From Rhodococcus pseudokoreensis (GTDB taxonomy: Bacteria > Actinomycetota > Actinomycetes > Mycobacteriales > Mycobacteriaceae), in contig NZ_CP070614.1 in NCBI RefSeq assembly GCF_017068395.1, positions 404,865-468,864 of the forward strand: a stretch of DNA of 64,000 bases, read 5' to 3'. How positions within the stretch are numbered: position 1 is the stretch's first letter; each line of letters begins with the position of its first letter. Under the pieces are notes generated by a model. That model saw only the letters and a program-made list of their open reading frames with translations, had not been told where the DNA came from and did no database searches. The translations under genes were made by a program, and so were the position numbers. Below, piece by piece: positions 44,429-54,225 of this stretch.

Positions 44429-44492
44429 AAAGGTCTCCGGAGAAGCGGGGGAACCTCAGTTGCGTCCATGACGATGGATGCTCCTATTGCTG

Positions 44493-44705
44493 TCAAGCAG
44501 TGTCGGCCAGGGTTAGGGAGCTGGACTGCTGCTCGCGGTCGGTGAGCCACCGCGAGTAGGTGGCGGCGAGATCGGGGTCGAGGCGTTGCCCGATCTCCAG
44601 ACGTCGTACGCGCTGGTAGGGAACCGCGAGTGCGGTTGCCACCGTGGTGATCGGGATGGCCAGTGTTCGGCGACGTTGGCGAAGTCGGCCTGTGGCGCTA
44701 TTCAC
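44493..44705 (-). CDS. Small helix-turn-helix protein attached to IS110 element
   Basis: A 70-residue protein whose GTG start overlaps the stop of the IS110 transposase. It reads GRLRQRRRTLAIPITTVATALAVPYQRVRRLEIGQRLDP, which looks like an XRE-type helix-turn-helix, then a helix YSRWLTDREQQ. Such a second gene is not a standard part of IS110 elements. It could regulate the recombinase or be a passenger. Function inferred from motif only. Confidence 0.55.
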   Translation of the reverse strand: MNSATGRLRQRRRTLAIPITTVATALAVPYQRVRRLEIGQRLDPDLAATYSRWLTDREQQSSSLTLADTA

Positions 44706-45786
44706 TGGCAGCGGATTCTTCGATGATCTTGAAGACCTCGCGCGCGACGAAGCGTTTGAGGCAGCGGATGATCTCGCGGTCGGACTTGCCTTCCGCTGTG
44801 CGTCGCGCAATGTAGTCGACGGTGCGTGTGTCACCGGCGGACATCCGCACGAGCACGATCCGGTGGATCGCGGAGTTGGCGGTGCGGTCACCGCCCCGGG
44901 AGAGCCGGTGCCGCTGATGCTTACCCGACGAGGCGGGGATGGGTGCAGTTCCGCACAGTGCGGCGAACTGCTGCTCGCTGCTCAGTCGTTCGGGGTTGTC
45001 ACCGCAGGCGACCAGAAGCTGGCTGGCGACGAGAGGGCCGACGCCGGGCAGCTGCAATAGGGCCGGGTTGACCTGGGCGGCCAGCTCACCGAGCCGGGTG
45101 TCGATGCCATCGATGTCGGACGTGTGCTGCTGATGGCGCACGGCCAGTCGCTTCAAAGTGCCGCGGAGGGTTTGCTCCGGGCCGTGACCGGGAGTCGGCC
45201 GTGATCGAGCGAGTGCGGCAACGAGTTTCACGTTGCCGAGATTTCGGTAGGTAGCGCGGATCTGCTCCGGTGCGGTCACCAGCAGAGCATGGATCTGGTT
45301 CATCGCCGCGCCTCGCGCCTTGCGAGCCGAGGACCGTTCGGTGAGCAGGATCCGCATCGATTCGACCAGCCCGTCGCGGTCTTTCGGGGTCGCCAGCCCG
45401 CGCCCGGACAGTGCAGTGACGGCCGCCTGGAGCGCGTCGAGCGGGTCGGACTTACTGTGCAGACGGCGTGCACGGCGGTCGGGCCGGGCGACCTCGAGAA
45501 CGGTCATCCCGGCACGGCGCAGTATGCGCGCCAGTTCGGCGCCGTAGCTGCCGGTGCCCTCCACCGCGACCGCGACGACGACGCCGAATCCGCGAAGATA
45601 ATCGATGCCCTTCCGGTAGCCGGCGCCGGTGGCCCCGAACTCGCGGTCACCGAGTGGCCGTCCGTGTTCGTCGATGACCGCGACGTGATGGGTGTCCTTG
45701 TGGGTGTCGATTCCCCCGTACACGCTGATCTTGCTCTCGTAGTCGGTGCCCACAGATGATGCCCTTCCCTCGATCGGTGTGGACAC
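44698..45786 (-). CDS. IS110-family transposase (DEDD recombinase)
   Basis: A 362-residue intact recombinase: N-terminal RuvC-like domain with GGIDTHKDTHHVAVID, AVEGTGSYG and SKSDPLDALQA; C-terminal transposase-20 domain with LLQLPGVGPLVASQLLVACGD, AALCGTAPIPASSG and the serine-containing HRLSRGGDRTANSAIHRI. IS110 enzymes are guided by a bridge RNA from the element's own non-coding end; the candidate region is just upstream (45787-46020). Ends of the element are not clear. Confidence 0.9.
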   Translation of the reverse strand: MSTPIEGRASSVGTDYESKISVYGGIDTHKDTHHVAVIDEHGRPLGDREFGATGAGYRKGIDYLRGFGVVVAVAVEGTGSYGAELARILRRAGMTVLEVARPDRRARRLHSKSDPLDALQAAVTALSGRGLATPKDRDGLVESMRILLTERSSARKARGAAMNQIHALLVTAPEQIRATYRNLGNVKLVAALARSRPTPGHGPEQTLRGTLKRLAVRHQQHTSDIDGIDTRLGELAAQVNPALLQLPGVGPLVASQLLVACGDNPERLSSEQQFAALCGTAPIPASSGKHQRHRLSRGGDRTANSAIHRIVLVRMSAGDTRTVDYIARRTAEGKSDREIIRCLKRFVAREVFKIIEESAASE

Positions 45787-46020
45787 GCACCAACCGGGCG
45801 GGCAGACAGCACATAGACGAGACTGCCGAAGTCAAGCTCCTATCAAGTCATGCCTGCCCGGTCGGTGCGCGCAGCCACGAGGTGACGGACAGATCCATCG
45901 GAAGACAGTCCCCACATCGGGGCGTCGGTGTACGACCGGGTCACGTCACCCCGCGGCCGTATCCATCATCTATGTGTACGAGCCGGATCAGGACGTCACC
46001 GGCGTGTCGTAGCCGGAAAG
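45787..46020 (-). other. Candidate IS110 left-end region with bridge RNA
   Basis: Non-coding DNA directly upstream of the IS110 transposase start, where the bridge RNA gene lies in IS110-group elements. It contains self-complementary stretches (for example GGGCGGGCAGAC versus GCCTGCCCGG). I cannot fold it here, so assignment is by position and known element layout only. Confidence 0.3.
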
Positions 46021-46082
46021 TAGGCGGTCATCGCGTGACTCTTCGAGAGACCGACCAAAGTCACTCGATGAAGGACCACGCG

Positions 46083-46525
46083 ATGACCACTACCCACGAT
46101 ATCGACCTGCACCAGTTCTTGACCGATCGCCTCACCGACGCCAGCCCTGACCTGCTGCGGAGTTTGCTGTCCACGTTCATCGACGCGCTGATGGGCGCCG
46201 AGGCCGACACCCTGTGCGGCGCCGGCTACGGCGAACGCTCTTCAGGACCGCACCAACAGCCGAAACGGCTACCGACACCGCGACTTCGACACCGGCACTC
46301 TGGACATCGCGATCCCCAAGCTGCGTCAGGGTTCGTATTTCCCAGACTGGTTACTGCAGCGCCGCAAGCGCGCCGAACGTGCCCTGACCTCGGTGGTGGC
46401 CACCTGCTACCTGCTCGGCGTCTCGACCCGCCGGATGGAGAAACTCGTCGATTCCCTCGGCATCACCAGTCTGTCGAAGTCGCAGGTGTCCGTCATGGCC
46501 AAGGACCTCGACGCCCAGGTTGGCA
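46083..46525 (+). pseudogene. IS256-family transposase, N-terminal fragment
   Basis: Begins MTTTHDIDLHQFLTDRLTDASPDLLRSLLS with the normal start, then after a shift at about 46240 reads RNGYRHRDFDTGTLDIAIPKLRQG, DWLLQRRKRAERALTSVVATCYLLGVSTRRMEKLV and SKSQVSVMAKDLDAQV. Cut off at about 46525, before the catalytic core is complete. Confidence 0.75.
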
Positions 46526-46612
46526 AGAACACAAGTCCAGTGTTGCTTCGCCGCCGAAGGTTTGAGGTGGTGCAATAGCAACGAACGCTGGATGTTTTCT
46601 CGATCCTGGCTC

Positions 46613-47383
46613 TCACGCACCGGCACGTAGCCGGGACCGGTGGGTCAGGGTAATTCCGATCCCTTCCGCCGCGGTTCGCACGGAGCTCGTGTGGTTGTCG
46701 GGCCGGAAGCGATGAGAGGGACCCGTCACGCTGATCGCGGCGACGACGTCCTCACCTTCGCGGACGGGGGCGGCTACGCACACGATTCCGGTTGCGGATT
46801 CCTCGTATTCGTAGGCCATACCCTCGGCGGCGATGCGGTCGAGCTGGGTGCGCAGCGGTCCGGGCAGGATGATGGTCCGCGGGGTGTAGTGGGCCAGTGG
46901 AGCGGAGAGCACCTGTTCTCGGAGGGCATTGTCGGCGTGGGCGAGCAGTACCTTGCCGATTGCGGTGCAGTGCACCGGCATCCGGCCCCCGATCCGCGAT
47001 GGTGCGCTTGCTTGTCGATGGCCGCCGATCTTCGACAGGTACACGACGTCCGTCCCGTCGAGGACCCCCAGGTGCACCGTCTCGTGGGTGCGCACATACA
47101 GGTCCTCCATGAACGGGATCGCCACCTCGAGCAGGCTGCGCTCGACCGACGCCCGCATGCCCAGCTCGAACAGGGAGCCCCCGAGCCGGTAGCCGGTGCC
47201 GGTGCGGTCCAGCATCCGCACCGCCACCATGTCGGAGAGCACCCGGTGCAGCGTGCCCTTCGGGATGGATGTCCGCCGGACCAGTTCGGCCAGCGACAGG
47301 GTCGAGTCGTCGATGGTGAACCCATGCAGCACCATCATGACCTTTCCCAGCACCGTCGTGCGGTCGAACTCCTGATCGGACAC
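46613..47383 (-). CDS. IclR-family regulator
   Basis: A 256-residue regulator: winged HTH (VLGKVMMVLHGFTIDDSTLSLAELVRRTSIPKGTLHRVLSDMV) and an effector-binding domain (ETVHLGVLDGTDVVYLSKIGG, PVHCTAIGKVLLAH, GIVCVAAPVREGEDVVAAISVTGP). The GTG start at 47383 follows GGAGGTG; an upstream extension would run into the divergent promoter. It is divergent from the hydratase-dehydrogenase-aldolase operon, which it probably controls in response to a pathway intermediate. Confidence 0.88.
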   Translation of the reverse strand: MSDQEFDRTTVLGKVMMVLHGFTIDDSTLSLAELVRRTSIPKGTLHRVLSDMVAVRMLDRTGTGYRLGGSLFELGMRASVERSLLEVAIPFMEDLYVRTHETVHLGVLDGTDVVYLSKIGGHRQASAPSRIGGRMPVHCTAIGKVLLAHADNALREQVLSAPLAHYTPRTIILPGPLRTQLDRIAAEGMAYEYEESATGIVCVAAPVREGEDVVAAISVTGPSHRFRPDNHTSSVRTAAEGIGITLTHRSRLRAGA

Positions 47384-47528
47384 TGCCGATTCACCTCCGC
47401 TGCCACCGGCGACGCCGTCCACGATACCGGCAGTGTTCGGCTCAGTGGAACGCAATGCTTGGCGGACGATCACCCCGCGGCGACAGTGGAACCACAGTCC
47501 ATTCCCCACGATCACATCGGGACGTCAG
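47384..47528. promoter_or_regulatory. Divergent promoter region between IclR gene and lower-pathway operon
   Basis: Contains the repeated element CAGTGGAAC at about 47441 and 47481; the second is part of a near-palindrome (GTGGAACCAC). These are candidate IclR sites. Exact promoter boxes could not be fixed. Confidence 0.4.
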
Positions 47529-48359
47529 ATGAGCACACCTCCGGGCACCAGCCTGCCCCCCACGGCGCGAGCCTCCGCCGAGGCGGTCGTCGCCGCCGCC
47601 GAGCGGTTGAGCACCGCCGCCGCGACTTTCACGCCGTGCACCCCGGTCCGCGACCTGATCGGCTCCGACGACGCCGCTGCCGCGTACGCCGTCCAGGAAC
47701 GGATCGTCGCCGACCGAATCGCCGCCGGAGCGAGCGTCGTCGGCCGCAAGATCGGCCTGACCTCCCCGGCGGTCCAGCAGCAGCTCGGCGTCGACCAACC
47801 GGACTTCGGGGTGCTGTTCGACGACATGCGCTGCCAGGAGGCCGGCCCGATTCCGCTGTCGCGTCTGCTGCAGCCGAAGGTGGAGGCGGAGATCGCGTTC
47901 GTCCTCGACCGCGATCTGGTGGACGGGCCGCTCGACGACGCCCAGATCCGCGCCGCCGTCGACTACGCGGTGGCCGCCCTCGAGATCGTCGACAGCCGAA
48001 TCGCCGGGTGGGACATCACCTTCGGAGACACCGTCGCCGACAACGGGTCGAGCGGGCTGTTCGTCCTCGGTGCCGACCGGCGCACCCTCGACTCCTTCGA
48101 CCCGGTCGCCGCGCAGATGCAGATGTCCGTCGGCGACACCGCGGTGTCGACCGGAACCGGCGCCGCCTGCCTCGGTGACCCGCTACGGGCGCTGGCCTGG
48201 CTTGCGCGCACCGCACGCGAGTTCGGCCAACCATTGCTGGCCGGCCAGGTGATCTTGTCCGGGGCCCTCGGACCGATGGCCGTCATCGACACCGCCGGCA
48301 CCGTCCGCGCCGACATCACCGGTCTCGGATCGGTCACCGCAACCTTCACCCAGGAGTGA
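47529..48359 (+). CDS. 2-hydroxypenta-2,4-dienoate hydratase family
   Basis: A 276-residue hydratase of the MhpD/BphE type: [56 protein letters not shown] with the metal-binding glutamates, and [23 protein letters not shown]. It adds water to the dienol acid released by the meta-cleavage hydrolase, giving 4-hydroxy-2-oxovalerate-type acids. First gene of the lower operon; the stop overlaps GTG 48356 and lies six bases before ATG 48365. Confidence 0.92.
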   Translation: MSTPPGTSLPPTARASAEAVVAAAERLSTAAATFTPCTPVRDLIGSDDAAAAYAVQERIVADRIAAGASVVGRKIGLTSPAVQQQLGVDQPDFGVLFDDMRCQEAGPIPLSRLLQPKVEAEIAFVLDRDLVDGPLDDAQIRAAVDYAVAALEIVDSRIAGWDITFGDTVADNGSSGLFVLGADRRTLDSFDPVAAQMQMSVGDTAVSTGTGAACLGDPLRALAWLARTAREFGQPLLAGQVILSGALGPMAVIDTAGTVRADITGLGSVTATFTQE

Positions 48360-48364
48360 GCATC

Positions 48365-49348
48365 ATGAGCGAGAACACCCGTAAGGTCACCGTCGCGGTG
48401 ATCGGATCCGGCAACATCGGCACCGACCTGATGATCAAGGTGATCCGCCACTCCGACGTCCTGCGGATGGGCGCGATGGTGGGCATCGACCCCGACTCCG
48501 ACGGGCTCGCCCGCGCCCGCCGACTCGGCGTCCCCACCACCTCGGACGGCGTCCAAGGCCTCCTTCAGCTGCCGAACTTCGACGACATCGACGTGATCTT
48601 CGACGCCACCTCCGCCAAGGCACACGCCGCCAACGCCGCCCTGCTCGAACCGCTCGGCAAACGGCTGATCGACCTCACCCCGGCCGCCCTCGGCCCCTTC
48701 GTGGTGCCGGCGGTCAACCTCGACGAACACCGGGACGCCGCCAACGTCAACATGGTCACCTGCGGCGGTCAGGCCACCATCCCGATCGTCGCCGCCGTCT
48801 CCCGCGTGACACCGGTCGCCTACGCCGAAATCGTCGCCTCCATCGCCTCGAAGTCCGCCGGACCGGGCACCCGCGCGAACATCGACGAGTTCACCGAAAC
48901 CACCTCCCACGCCATCGAAACCGTCGGCGGCGCCCGCCGCGGCAAGGCCATCATCATCCTCAACCCGGCCGAGCCGCCGCTGATCATGCGCGATACCGTC
49001 CTGTGCCTGATCTCCGCCCCCGACCCGGCCACCCACGACAAGGTGCGCGACTCGATCCAGACCATGGTCGACCACGTCGCGACCTACGTGCCCGGCTACC
49101 GACTCAAGCAACAGGTCCAGATCACCCCGGTCCCGGACGGCCAACCCGTCCACACCCTGCTCGCCTCCGGGGACACGGCAGCCCCCACCCACCAGGTGAC
49201 GGTGTTCCTCGAAGTCGAAGGCGCCGCCCACTACCTGCCCGCCTACGCCGGAAACCTCGACATCATGACCTCGGCCGCAGTGCGCTACGCCGAGTCCGTC
49301 GCCGACACGATCGCCGCCCCGACGGCAACACAGGGAGCCACCCGATGA
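48365..49348 (+). CDS. Acetaldehyde dehydrogenase (CoA-acylating)
   Basis: A 327-residue enzyme of the MhpF/BphJ family: [20 protein letters not shown] for [21 protein letters not shown], and the catalytic cysteine in [14 protein letters not shown]. It turns the aldehyde released by the aldolase into the acyl-CoA with NAD+ and CoA, and forms a channelling complex with that aldolase. ATG 48365 is spaced well from AGGAG; GTG 48356 is an alternative. Overlaps the aldolase start by 4 bases. Confidence 0.93.
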   Translation: MSENTRKVTVAVIGSGNIGTDLMIKVIRHSDVLRMGAMVGIDPDSDGLARARRLGVPTTSDGVQGLLQLPNFDDIDVIFDATSAKAHAANAALLEPLGKRLIDLTPAALGPFVVPAVNLDEHRDAANVNMVTCGGQATIPIVAAVSRVTPVAYAEIVASIASKSAGPGTRANIDEFTETTSHAIETVGGARRGKAIIILNPAEPPLIMRDTVLCLISAPDPATHDKVRDSIQTMVDHVATYVPGYRLKQQVQITPVPDGQPVHTLLASGDTAAPTHQVTVFLEVEGAAHYLPAYAGNLDIMTSAAVRYAESVADTIAAPTATQGATR

Positions 49349-50373
49349 CCACCAGGCTGTTCATCCAAGACGTCACCCTCCGCGACGGCATGCACGCCGT
49401 CCGCCACCGCATCACCCCCGACGACGTCGGCACGATCGTGGCCGCGCTCGACGCCGCCGGTGTCGACGGCATCGAAGTCGCCCACGGCGACGGACTCGCC
49501 GGCGGATCGCTGAACTACGGCCCCGGCAGCAACACCGACTGGGAATGGATCGAAGCCGCCGCCGCCAACCTCACCCACGCCCGGCTGACCACCCTGCTGC
49601 TGCCCGGCATCGGCACCATCGCCGAACTCGAACACGCCTACCAACTGGGCGTGCGGTCGGTGCGGGTGGCCACCCACTGCACCGAAGCCGACGTCGCCGC
49701 CCAGCACATCGGCAAAGCCCGGGAACTCGGCATGGACGTCTCCGGTTTCCTGATGATGAGCCACATGACCACCGCACCCGAGCTCGCCGCCCAGGCCAAG
49801 CTCATGGAGTCCTACGGCGCGCACTGCGTCTACGTCACCGACTCCGGTGGCCGGTTGACCATGGACGGCGTCCGCGACCGGGTCCGCGCCTACCGGGACG
49901 TGCTCGACGAGGCCACCGAGATCGGCATCCACGCCCACGAGAACCTGTCGCTGTCGGTCGCCAATTCCGTCGTCGCCGTCGAAGAGGGCGTCACCCGCGT
50001 CGACGCCTCCTTGGCCGGGCACGGCGCCGGCGCCGGCAACTGCCCGATCGAACCGTTCATCGCCGTCGCGGACCTGCAGGGCTGGAAGCACAACAGCGAC
50101 CTGTTCGCCCTCCAGGACGCCGCCGACGACCTCGTCCGGCCGCTGCAGGACCGGCCCGTCCGCGTCGACCGGGAAACCCTCACCCTCGGCTACGCCGGCG
50201 TGTACTCGTCCTTCCTCCGACACGCCGAAGCCGCATCCCAGCGGTACGGCATCGACGTGCGCACCATCCTCCTCGAGGTCGGCCGCCGCGGCCTCGTCGG
50301 CGGACAGGAAGACCTCATCGTCGACATCACACTCGACCTGATCGCCACGAACTCTGAGGTCGCCGTGAGCTAA
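49345..50373 (+). CDS. 4-hydroxy-2-oxovalerate aldolase
   Basis: A 342-residue DmpG/BphI-type aldolase: metal-binding and catalytic start [21 protein letters not shown], the HxH metal site [21 protein letters not shown], and the C-terminal communication domain ([16 protein letters not shown]). It yields pyruvate and an aldehyde that passes to the dehydrogenase encoded upstream. The gene ends VS-stop; the TAA is also the left target copy of an inserted ISAzo13 element, so the coding region is not changed. Confidence 0.93.
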   Translation: MTTRLFIQDVTLRDGMHAVRHRITPDDVGTIVAALDAAGVDGIEVAHGDGLAGGSLNYGPGSNTDWEWIEAAAANLTHARLTTLLLPGIGTIAELEHAYQLGVRSVRVATHCTEADVAAQHIGKARELGMDVSGFLMMSHMTTAPELAAQAKLMESYGAHCVYVTDSGGRLTMDGVRDRVRAYRDVLDEATEIGIHAHENLSLSVANSVVAVEEGVTRVDASLAGHGAGAGNCPIEPFIAVADLQGWKHNSDLFALQDAADDLVRPLQDRPVRVDRETLTLGYAGVYSSFLRHAEAASQRYGIDVRTILLEVGRRGLVGGQEDLIVDITLDLIATNSEVAVS

Positions 50374-52091
50374 GGGCGTGCAGATAAATAACACGCAATA
50401 CTGGCTAGATTGCGGCGTGTCGGCTTGCTCTGGCCGCGAATTCTCTTATGTCGGTTGCGGTGTCGAGTTTGATGCCTGTGGGTTCGGTTGTGTGGTCGAC
50501 CAGGTCGAGTAGGGGGCGGGTCTGGTTGACGGCGTTGCGGATGGTTGTAGCGCTGAGTCCGGTCAGCTCGGCGAGGACGGTGGCGGGTGTGGAGAATCGC
50601 TGTTGTTGCAGGGTGAGGGCGGTGCGGTCGGCGAGGGTGAGCGCGGGTTTGCGTCCGTTGGTTCGGGTGGGGTTGGGGTGTTGTGCCCGATGGACAGGGG
50701 TGAGTTCGTCGATGAGTTGGGTCCATCGGGTCGGTGTCAGTCCGGTCAGTTCGGCGGCGTGTAGCCACTGCAGGTCGGGTCGCTGGGGTGGTGTGGCGGG
50801 TTCGCTGTGGGTGGTGGGCTCGGCGGGGAGGGAGTCGATGGGAGTGGGATGCAGTGTGTAGTTCCAGTCGCCGTGCCATTCGTGGCGAGCGATCGGGATG
50901 GCGGCCAGTTGCTGGTCGCTGATTTTGATGCCGATCGGATAGGTCCCGGTGTCGAGCTGCGCGTGTACGCGTAGTCCGGTGCGGGTGGTGGTCGCCGCGA
51001 TCGTGTTGATGATGACGTCATGGCTGGTCAGGGGTCTGCCACGCCAGTTCATGGAGATGTGGGAGAACAGGCGGTGCTCGATGGCGTTCCATTTGGAGGT
51101 GCCGGGCGGAAAGTGGCAGACCGTGATGGCCAGGCCGGTTTCGGCGGCGAGTGCGGAGAGTTCGGTTTTCCACGCCCTGGTGCGGGAACTGTTGGAGCCG
51201 CCGGAGTCCGCGGTGACCAACAGTCTCGTGGCGTCGGGGTAGTTCACGGCACCGACACCGCGCCACCAGCGGCGCAGCGATTCCACGGCGAAGGCGGCGG
51301 TGTCGTGGTCGGTGCCGACGTTGACCCAACCCGCGTTTTCGGACAAGTCGTAGATCCCGTAGGGCGCGACCTTGCCCAGCTCGCCGGGGAAGTCGTGGGT
51401 GTCGACGCCCTCCGGTTCACCCTTCGGCTGATATTCGGCACCGTTGTTCTTGTACGGTCCGACCAATTCCTTCTTCTTCGTATCGACGCTGACCACCGGC
51501 TGCCCACCACCCTGATGGTCTTTGACCTGCTCGTTGATGTAATTGAACTGGGCGTCGCGGTCGGGGCTCTGCTTGCCCTCCAGGGTTTTGGCGTTGGATT
51601 GCAAGCTGAAACCCTCCTGCCGCAGCAGGTCCCCGACGACATCCGCGCCGACTTTGTGTCCTTGACCGGTCAACGTGTCCGCGAGGTTGTACGTCGACTT
51701 CGCGGTCCACCGCAGCGGCGACATCGGATCGCCCCGCTGGTCCGGTTTCACCAACGCCAACAACGCCGGAACCAGGCCGGGGTCGACCTCGGCCGCTCGT
51801 TTGCGGCCACCACCAGCCCGGCGCACCCGCCCCAGCGGAGCCTGCCCGGACTCCAACTCCGTCACCCCCGCCGACACCGTCGCTTCCCGCCGCCCGTGCC
51901 ACGGCCCGACCCCCGCCGCGCCCCAACATCCGAGCCTCCGCGCCCAACACCAGCCGACGCTGCCGCTCATCCAAATGCGGCAACACCACCGCGAACTTCG
52001 CCGCCAGATCCTCCACAGTCACAACGAAATCGCCCATACCACAATATAGTCCGAAAACACTGAATGTTACGACTTGATTCTCTGCACGCCC
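50374..52091 (-). mobile_element. ISAzo13-family element inserted at the aldolase stop codon
   Basis: Inverted ends GGGCGTGCAGA (50374-50384) and its complement (52081-52091), flanked by TAA on both sides (50371-50373, 52092-52094), a 3-base duplication. The left TAA doubles as the aldolase stop codon. Confidence 0.85.
50405..52037 (-). pseudogene. ISAzo13-family transposase, one frameshift near the start
   Basis: Start MGDFVVTVEDLAAKFAVVLP and HLDERQRRLVLGAEARMLG lie in one frame (from 52037). After about 51920 the other frame carries RWTAKSTYNLADTLTGQGH, GFSLQSNAKTLEGKQSPDRD, VVSVDTKKKELVGPYKNNG, LLVTADSGGSNSSRTR and TVCHFPPGTSKWNAIEHRLF, the family's DDE core. A longer C-terminus than usual holds Thr/Pro-rich residues. 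Only one base shift prevents a normal product. Confidence 0.82.
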
Positions 52092-52095
52092 TAAG

Positions 52096-53695
52096 CTTGT
52101 CGTTTAACCTCGGCCATCGCGTGGGGCAGTTGGTGCTGGTGTTGTTCGGCGTGTCGCCGCGGCATGAGGCGACCACCGCCTGATCATCTTGAGGTTCCTT
52201 CCAGAGAACTTTCGAGACGAAAACAGGCGGTGGCCGTGAGTATCAGTGTGCCCGATCGGTGGGCGGTCGGGGAAGAATCGGTCCCCGATCCGCGTGTCGA
52301 CCTGGTGTCGTTCCGCGAAGAGTTCTACCGGTGTCTTCCGTCCCGAGGTGATGCATTGTTCGAGTTGACCGATGCGCTGCTGTGTTCCGGCACCGCGGTT
52401 CGCACCCTGGTCGAGTTGTCACTGGCCGCAGAGCATCGGCGCGGTCACGGCGCCTTGTACGACGCAATCAACTGCGGCAGAGTAGATTTCACTCGGCTGC
52501 GTCGCGCACTCGGCGGGCTGACGATCCCGTGTGATCGTGGCGGCCGGATCGTTCTGGCCGTCGATGTCAGTGCCTGGTTGCGCCCGGATGCACCGACGAG
52601 TCCGCAGCGCGGGTTCTGCCACGTCTACGGCCGCGGGAAGAATCAGGCGCAGCTGATCCCGGGGTGGCCGTACTCGTTCGTCGCCGCACTCGAGACCGGG
52701 CGTACCTCGTGGACGTCGGTGCTCGACGCGGTCCGCTTGCGCCCCGACGATGACGAAACCGCTGTGACGGCGACCCAGGTGCGTGAAGTGATCACGCGGT
52801 TGCGCGAGGCCGGGCACCACTGCGACGGCGACCCGGACATTCTGCTGGTGTTCGACGCCGGATACGAGTTGGCGCGGTTGGCGTTCGTGCTCGCCGATCT
52901 CCCGGTGCAGGTGTTGGGTCGGATGCGTTCGGACCGGGTGCTGTGCTTCCCGGCGCCGCCACCGGGCCGTACTGGGCGCCCACCCCGGCACGGCCCCGAG
53001 TTTCGATTCGCCGACCCGATTACGTGGCCTACACCCGAGACCATCTCGAGCACCGAGACGGACCGATACGGCACAGCCTCCGCTTCGGCGTGGAATCGGT
53101 TGCACCCTCGACTCGTTCATCGTGGCTCGTGGGCTCAGCACCCGGGGCCGCCACCGATCGTGGAAGGCACGGTGATCCGGTTGACCGTCGACCACCTTCC
53201 TGGGGACCGGCATCCCACCCCGGTGTGGCTGTGGTGCTCGGACCCGGGCGTCAGTGCTGACGATCTCGACCGGTTGTGGCAGCTGTTTCTGCGGCGCTTC
53301 GATCTCGAGCACACCTTCCGTTTCTTCAAGCAGACGTTGGGGTGGACCGCACCTCGGCTCCGCCGTCCCGAGGCGGCCGACCGCTGGACCTGGATCGTGC
53401 TGGTGGCCTACGCCCAACTCCGGCTCGCCCGTCCTCTGGCCGAGGACCTACGCCGCCCGTGGGAACGGCCTGTCCCACCAACACGATTGACGCCGGCACG
53501 GGTTCGTCGAGGGTTTTCGCGCACCCGTGCGACGATGCCTGTTCCGGCCAGTGCACCGAAACCCAGTCGACCCGGACCCGGACGCCCACCCGGATCGAAA
53601 AACACCCACCGCGCACCGCATCACCACGTGGGCAAACGCGCCGAAACCAAAGCTAGAAAACCCGTCGGGGCCGCCTGCCCAGGTTAAAAATCAAG
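52096..53695 (+). mobile_element. IS element with 15-base inverted ends and 5-base target copies
   Basis: Ends CTTGTCGTTTAACCT (52096-52110) and the inverted AGGTTAAAAATCAAG (53681-53695). CTAAG precedes the left end (52091-52095) and follows the right end (53696-53700), consistent with a 5-base target duplication. Removing this element and the ISAzo13 restores a continuous sequence GTGAGCTAAGCCGG across the aldolase end. Confidence 0.8.
52236..53687 (+). CDS. DDE transposase (NF041680/IS701-like type)
   Basis: A 483-residue intact transposase. Catalytic regions: IVLAVDVSAWLRPDA (first Asp), ILLVFDAGYELARLAF (second Asp) and RRFDLEHTFRFFKQTLGWT (final Glu). An Arg/Pro-rich C-terminal tail follows. 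GTG 52236 is preferred; the upstream extension is unlikely. The stop codon lies within the right inverted repeat. Family name is from memory of similar actinobacterial transposases. Confidence 0.85.
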   Translation: MSISVPDRWAVGEESVPDPRVDLVSFREEFYRCLPSRGDALFELTDALLCSGTAVRTLVELSLAAEHRRGHGALYDAINCGRVDFTRLRRALGGLTIPCDRGGRIVLAVDVSAWLRPDAPTSPQRGFCHVYGRGKNQAQLIPGWPYSFVAALETGRTSWTSVLDAVRLRPDDDETAVTATQVREVITRLREAGHHCDGDPDILLVFDAGYELARLAFVLADLPVQVLGRMRSDRVLCFPAPPPGRTGRPPRHGPEFRFADPITWPTPETISSTETDRYGTASASAWNRLHPRLVHRGSWAQHPGPPPIVEGTVIRLTVDHLPGDRHPTPVWLWCSDPGVSADDLDRLWQLFLRRFDLEHTFRFFKQTLGWTAPRLRRPEAADRWTWIVLVAYAQLRLARPLAEDLRRPWERPVPPTRLTPARVRRGFSRTRATMPVPASAPKPSRPGPGRPPGSKNTHRAPHHHVGKRAETKARKPVGAACPG

Positions 53696-53970
53696 CTAAG
53701 CCGGGCCGCGCGTGGGTGGGGCCGAGTCCGTCGTCAGCGTTGTGTCGTGCTCGGCCGGCGCCCGGTGCCTGCACCTTCGCGGTCGCAGTGTCGAAGCGGA
53801 CACAGGGGTCCCCGGAGCGGGTATCGAAGGGCGGATCGGCGTGTTCGTAAACGAACGCGAAGTGGGGCGCACCTCGTGATAGGCGACCCCCCACTTCCGG
53901 TGTTCGGGGCGAGCGAGCAGGTCACGCGGCACCGCGTGACTGCTCGACTGTCACCACCCGGCGGCTGGTT

Positions 53971-54156
53971 CTAGCTCGCGGCCTTCCACCGGTTGCGTCC
54001 GTCGGAGCCGGGTGCGCAGACCATGGCTGTTCCGGTGCTGGTGTGTTGGCCGTCGCTGAGAATGCAGACCATGGCGTCACGGAATTTGCAGACGCAGGTG
54101 TCCCCGTTCGTCGGCAGGCTGACGGGCTCGTCGGCACGGTGACTGCTGTGCGTCAT
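53971..54156 (-). CDS. Small cysteine-containing hypothetical protein
   Basis: A 61-residue frame (ATG 54156) reading THSSHRADEPVSLPTNGDTCVCKFRDAMVCIL and ending GRNRWKAAS. Three cysteines, no signal peptide. Could be a real small gene; no family recognised. Confidence 0.35.
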   Translation of the reverse strand: MTHSSHRADEPVSLPTNGDTCVCKFRDAMVCILSDGQHTSTGTAMVCAPGSDGRNRWKAAS

Positions 54157-54225
54157 TGTGAACGCCGACGATCGGCACGATGACGGACGCACCCGGGCAC
54201 GGCAAGACCGGACGGGACGGTTCTG

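Larger units (their letters stand above)
43121..44458 (+). mobile_element. IS3-family element with terminal inverted repeats
   Basis: Left end TGAGCTTCCCCCGCTTTACC and right end (inverted) TGAGGTTCCCCCGCTTCTCC delimit 1338 bases with orfA and orfB in the usual overlapping arrangement. No target duplication is visible. The orfB is frameshifted. It differs from the IS3 at 7407-12341. Confidence 0.85.

Noticed and set aside
46640..48178. 512-residue plus-strand open frame across IclR and hydratase genes
   Set aside because: It runs antisense to the IclR gene and out of frame through the hydratase gene; Arg/His-rich, no domain.
47963..49231. 422-residue minus-strand open frame, Gly/Val/Asp-rich
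   Set aside because: Shadow of the hydratase and acetaldehyde dehydrogenase genes.
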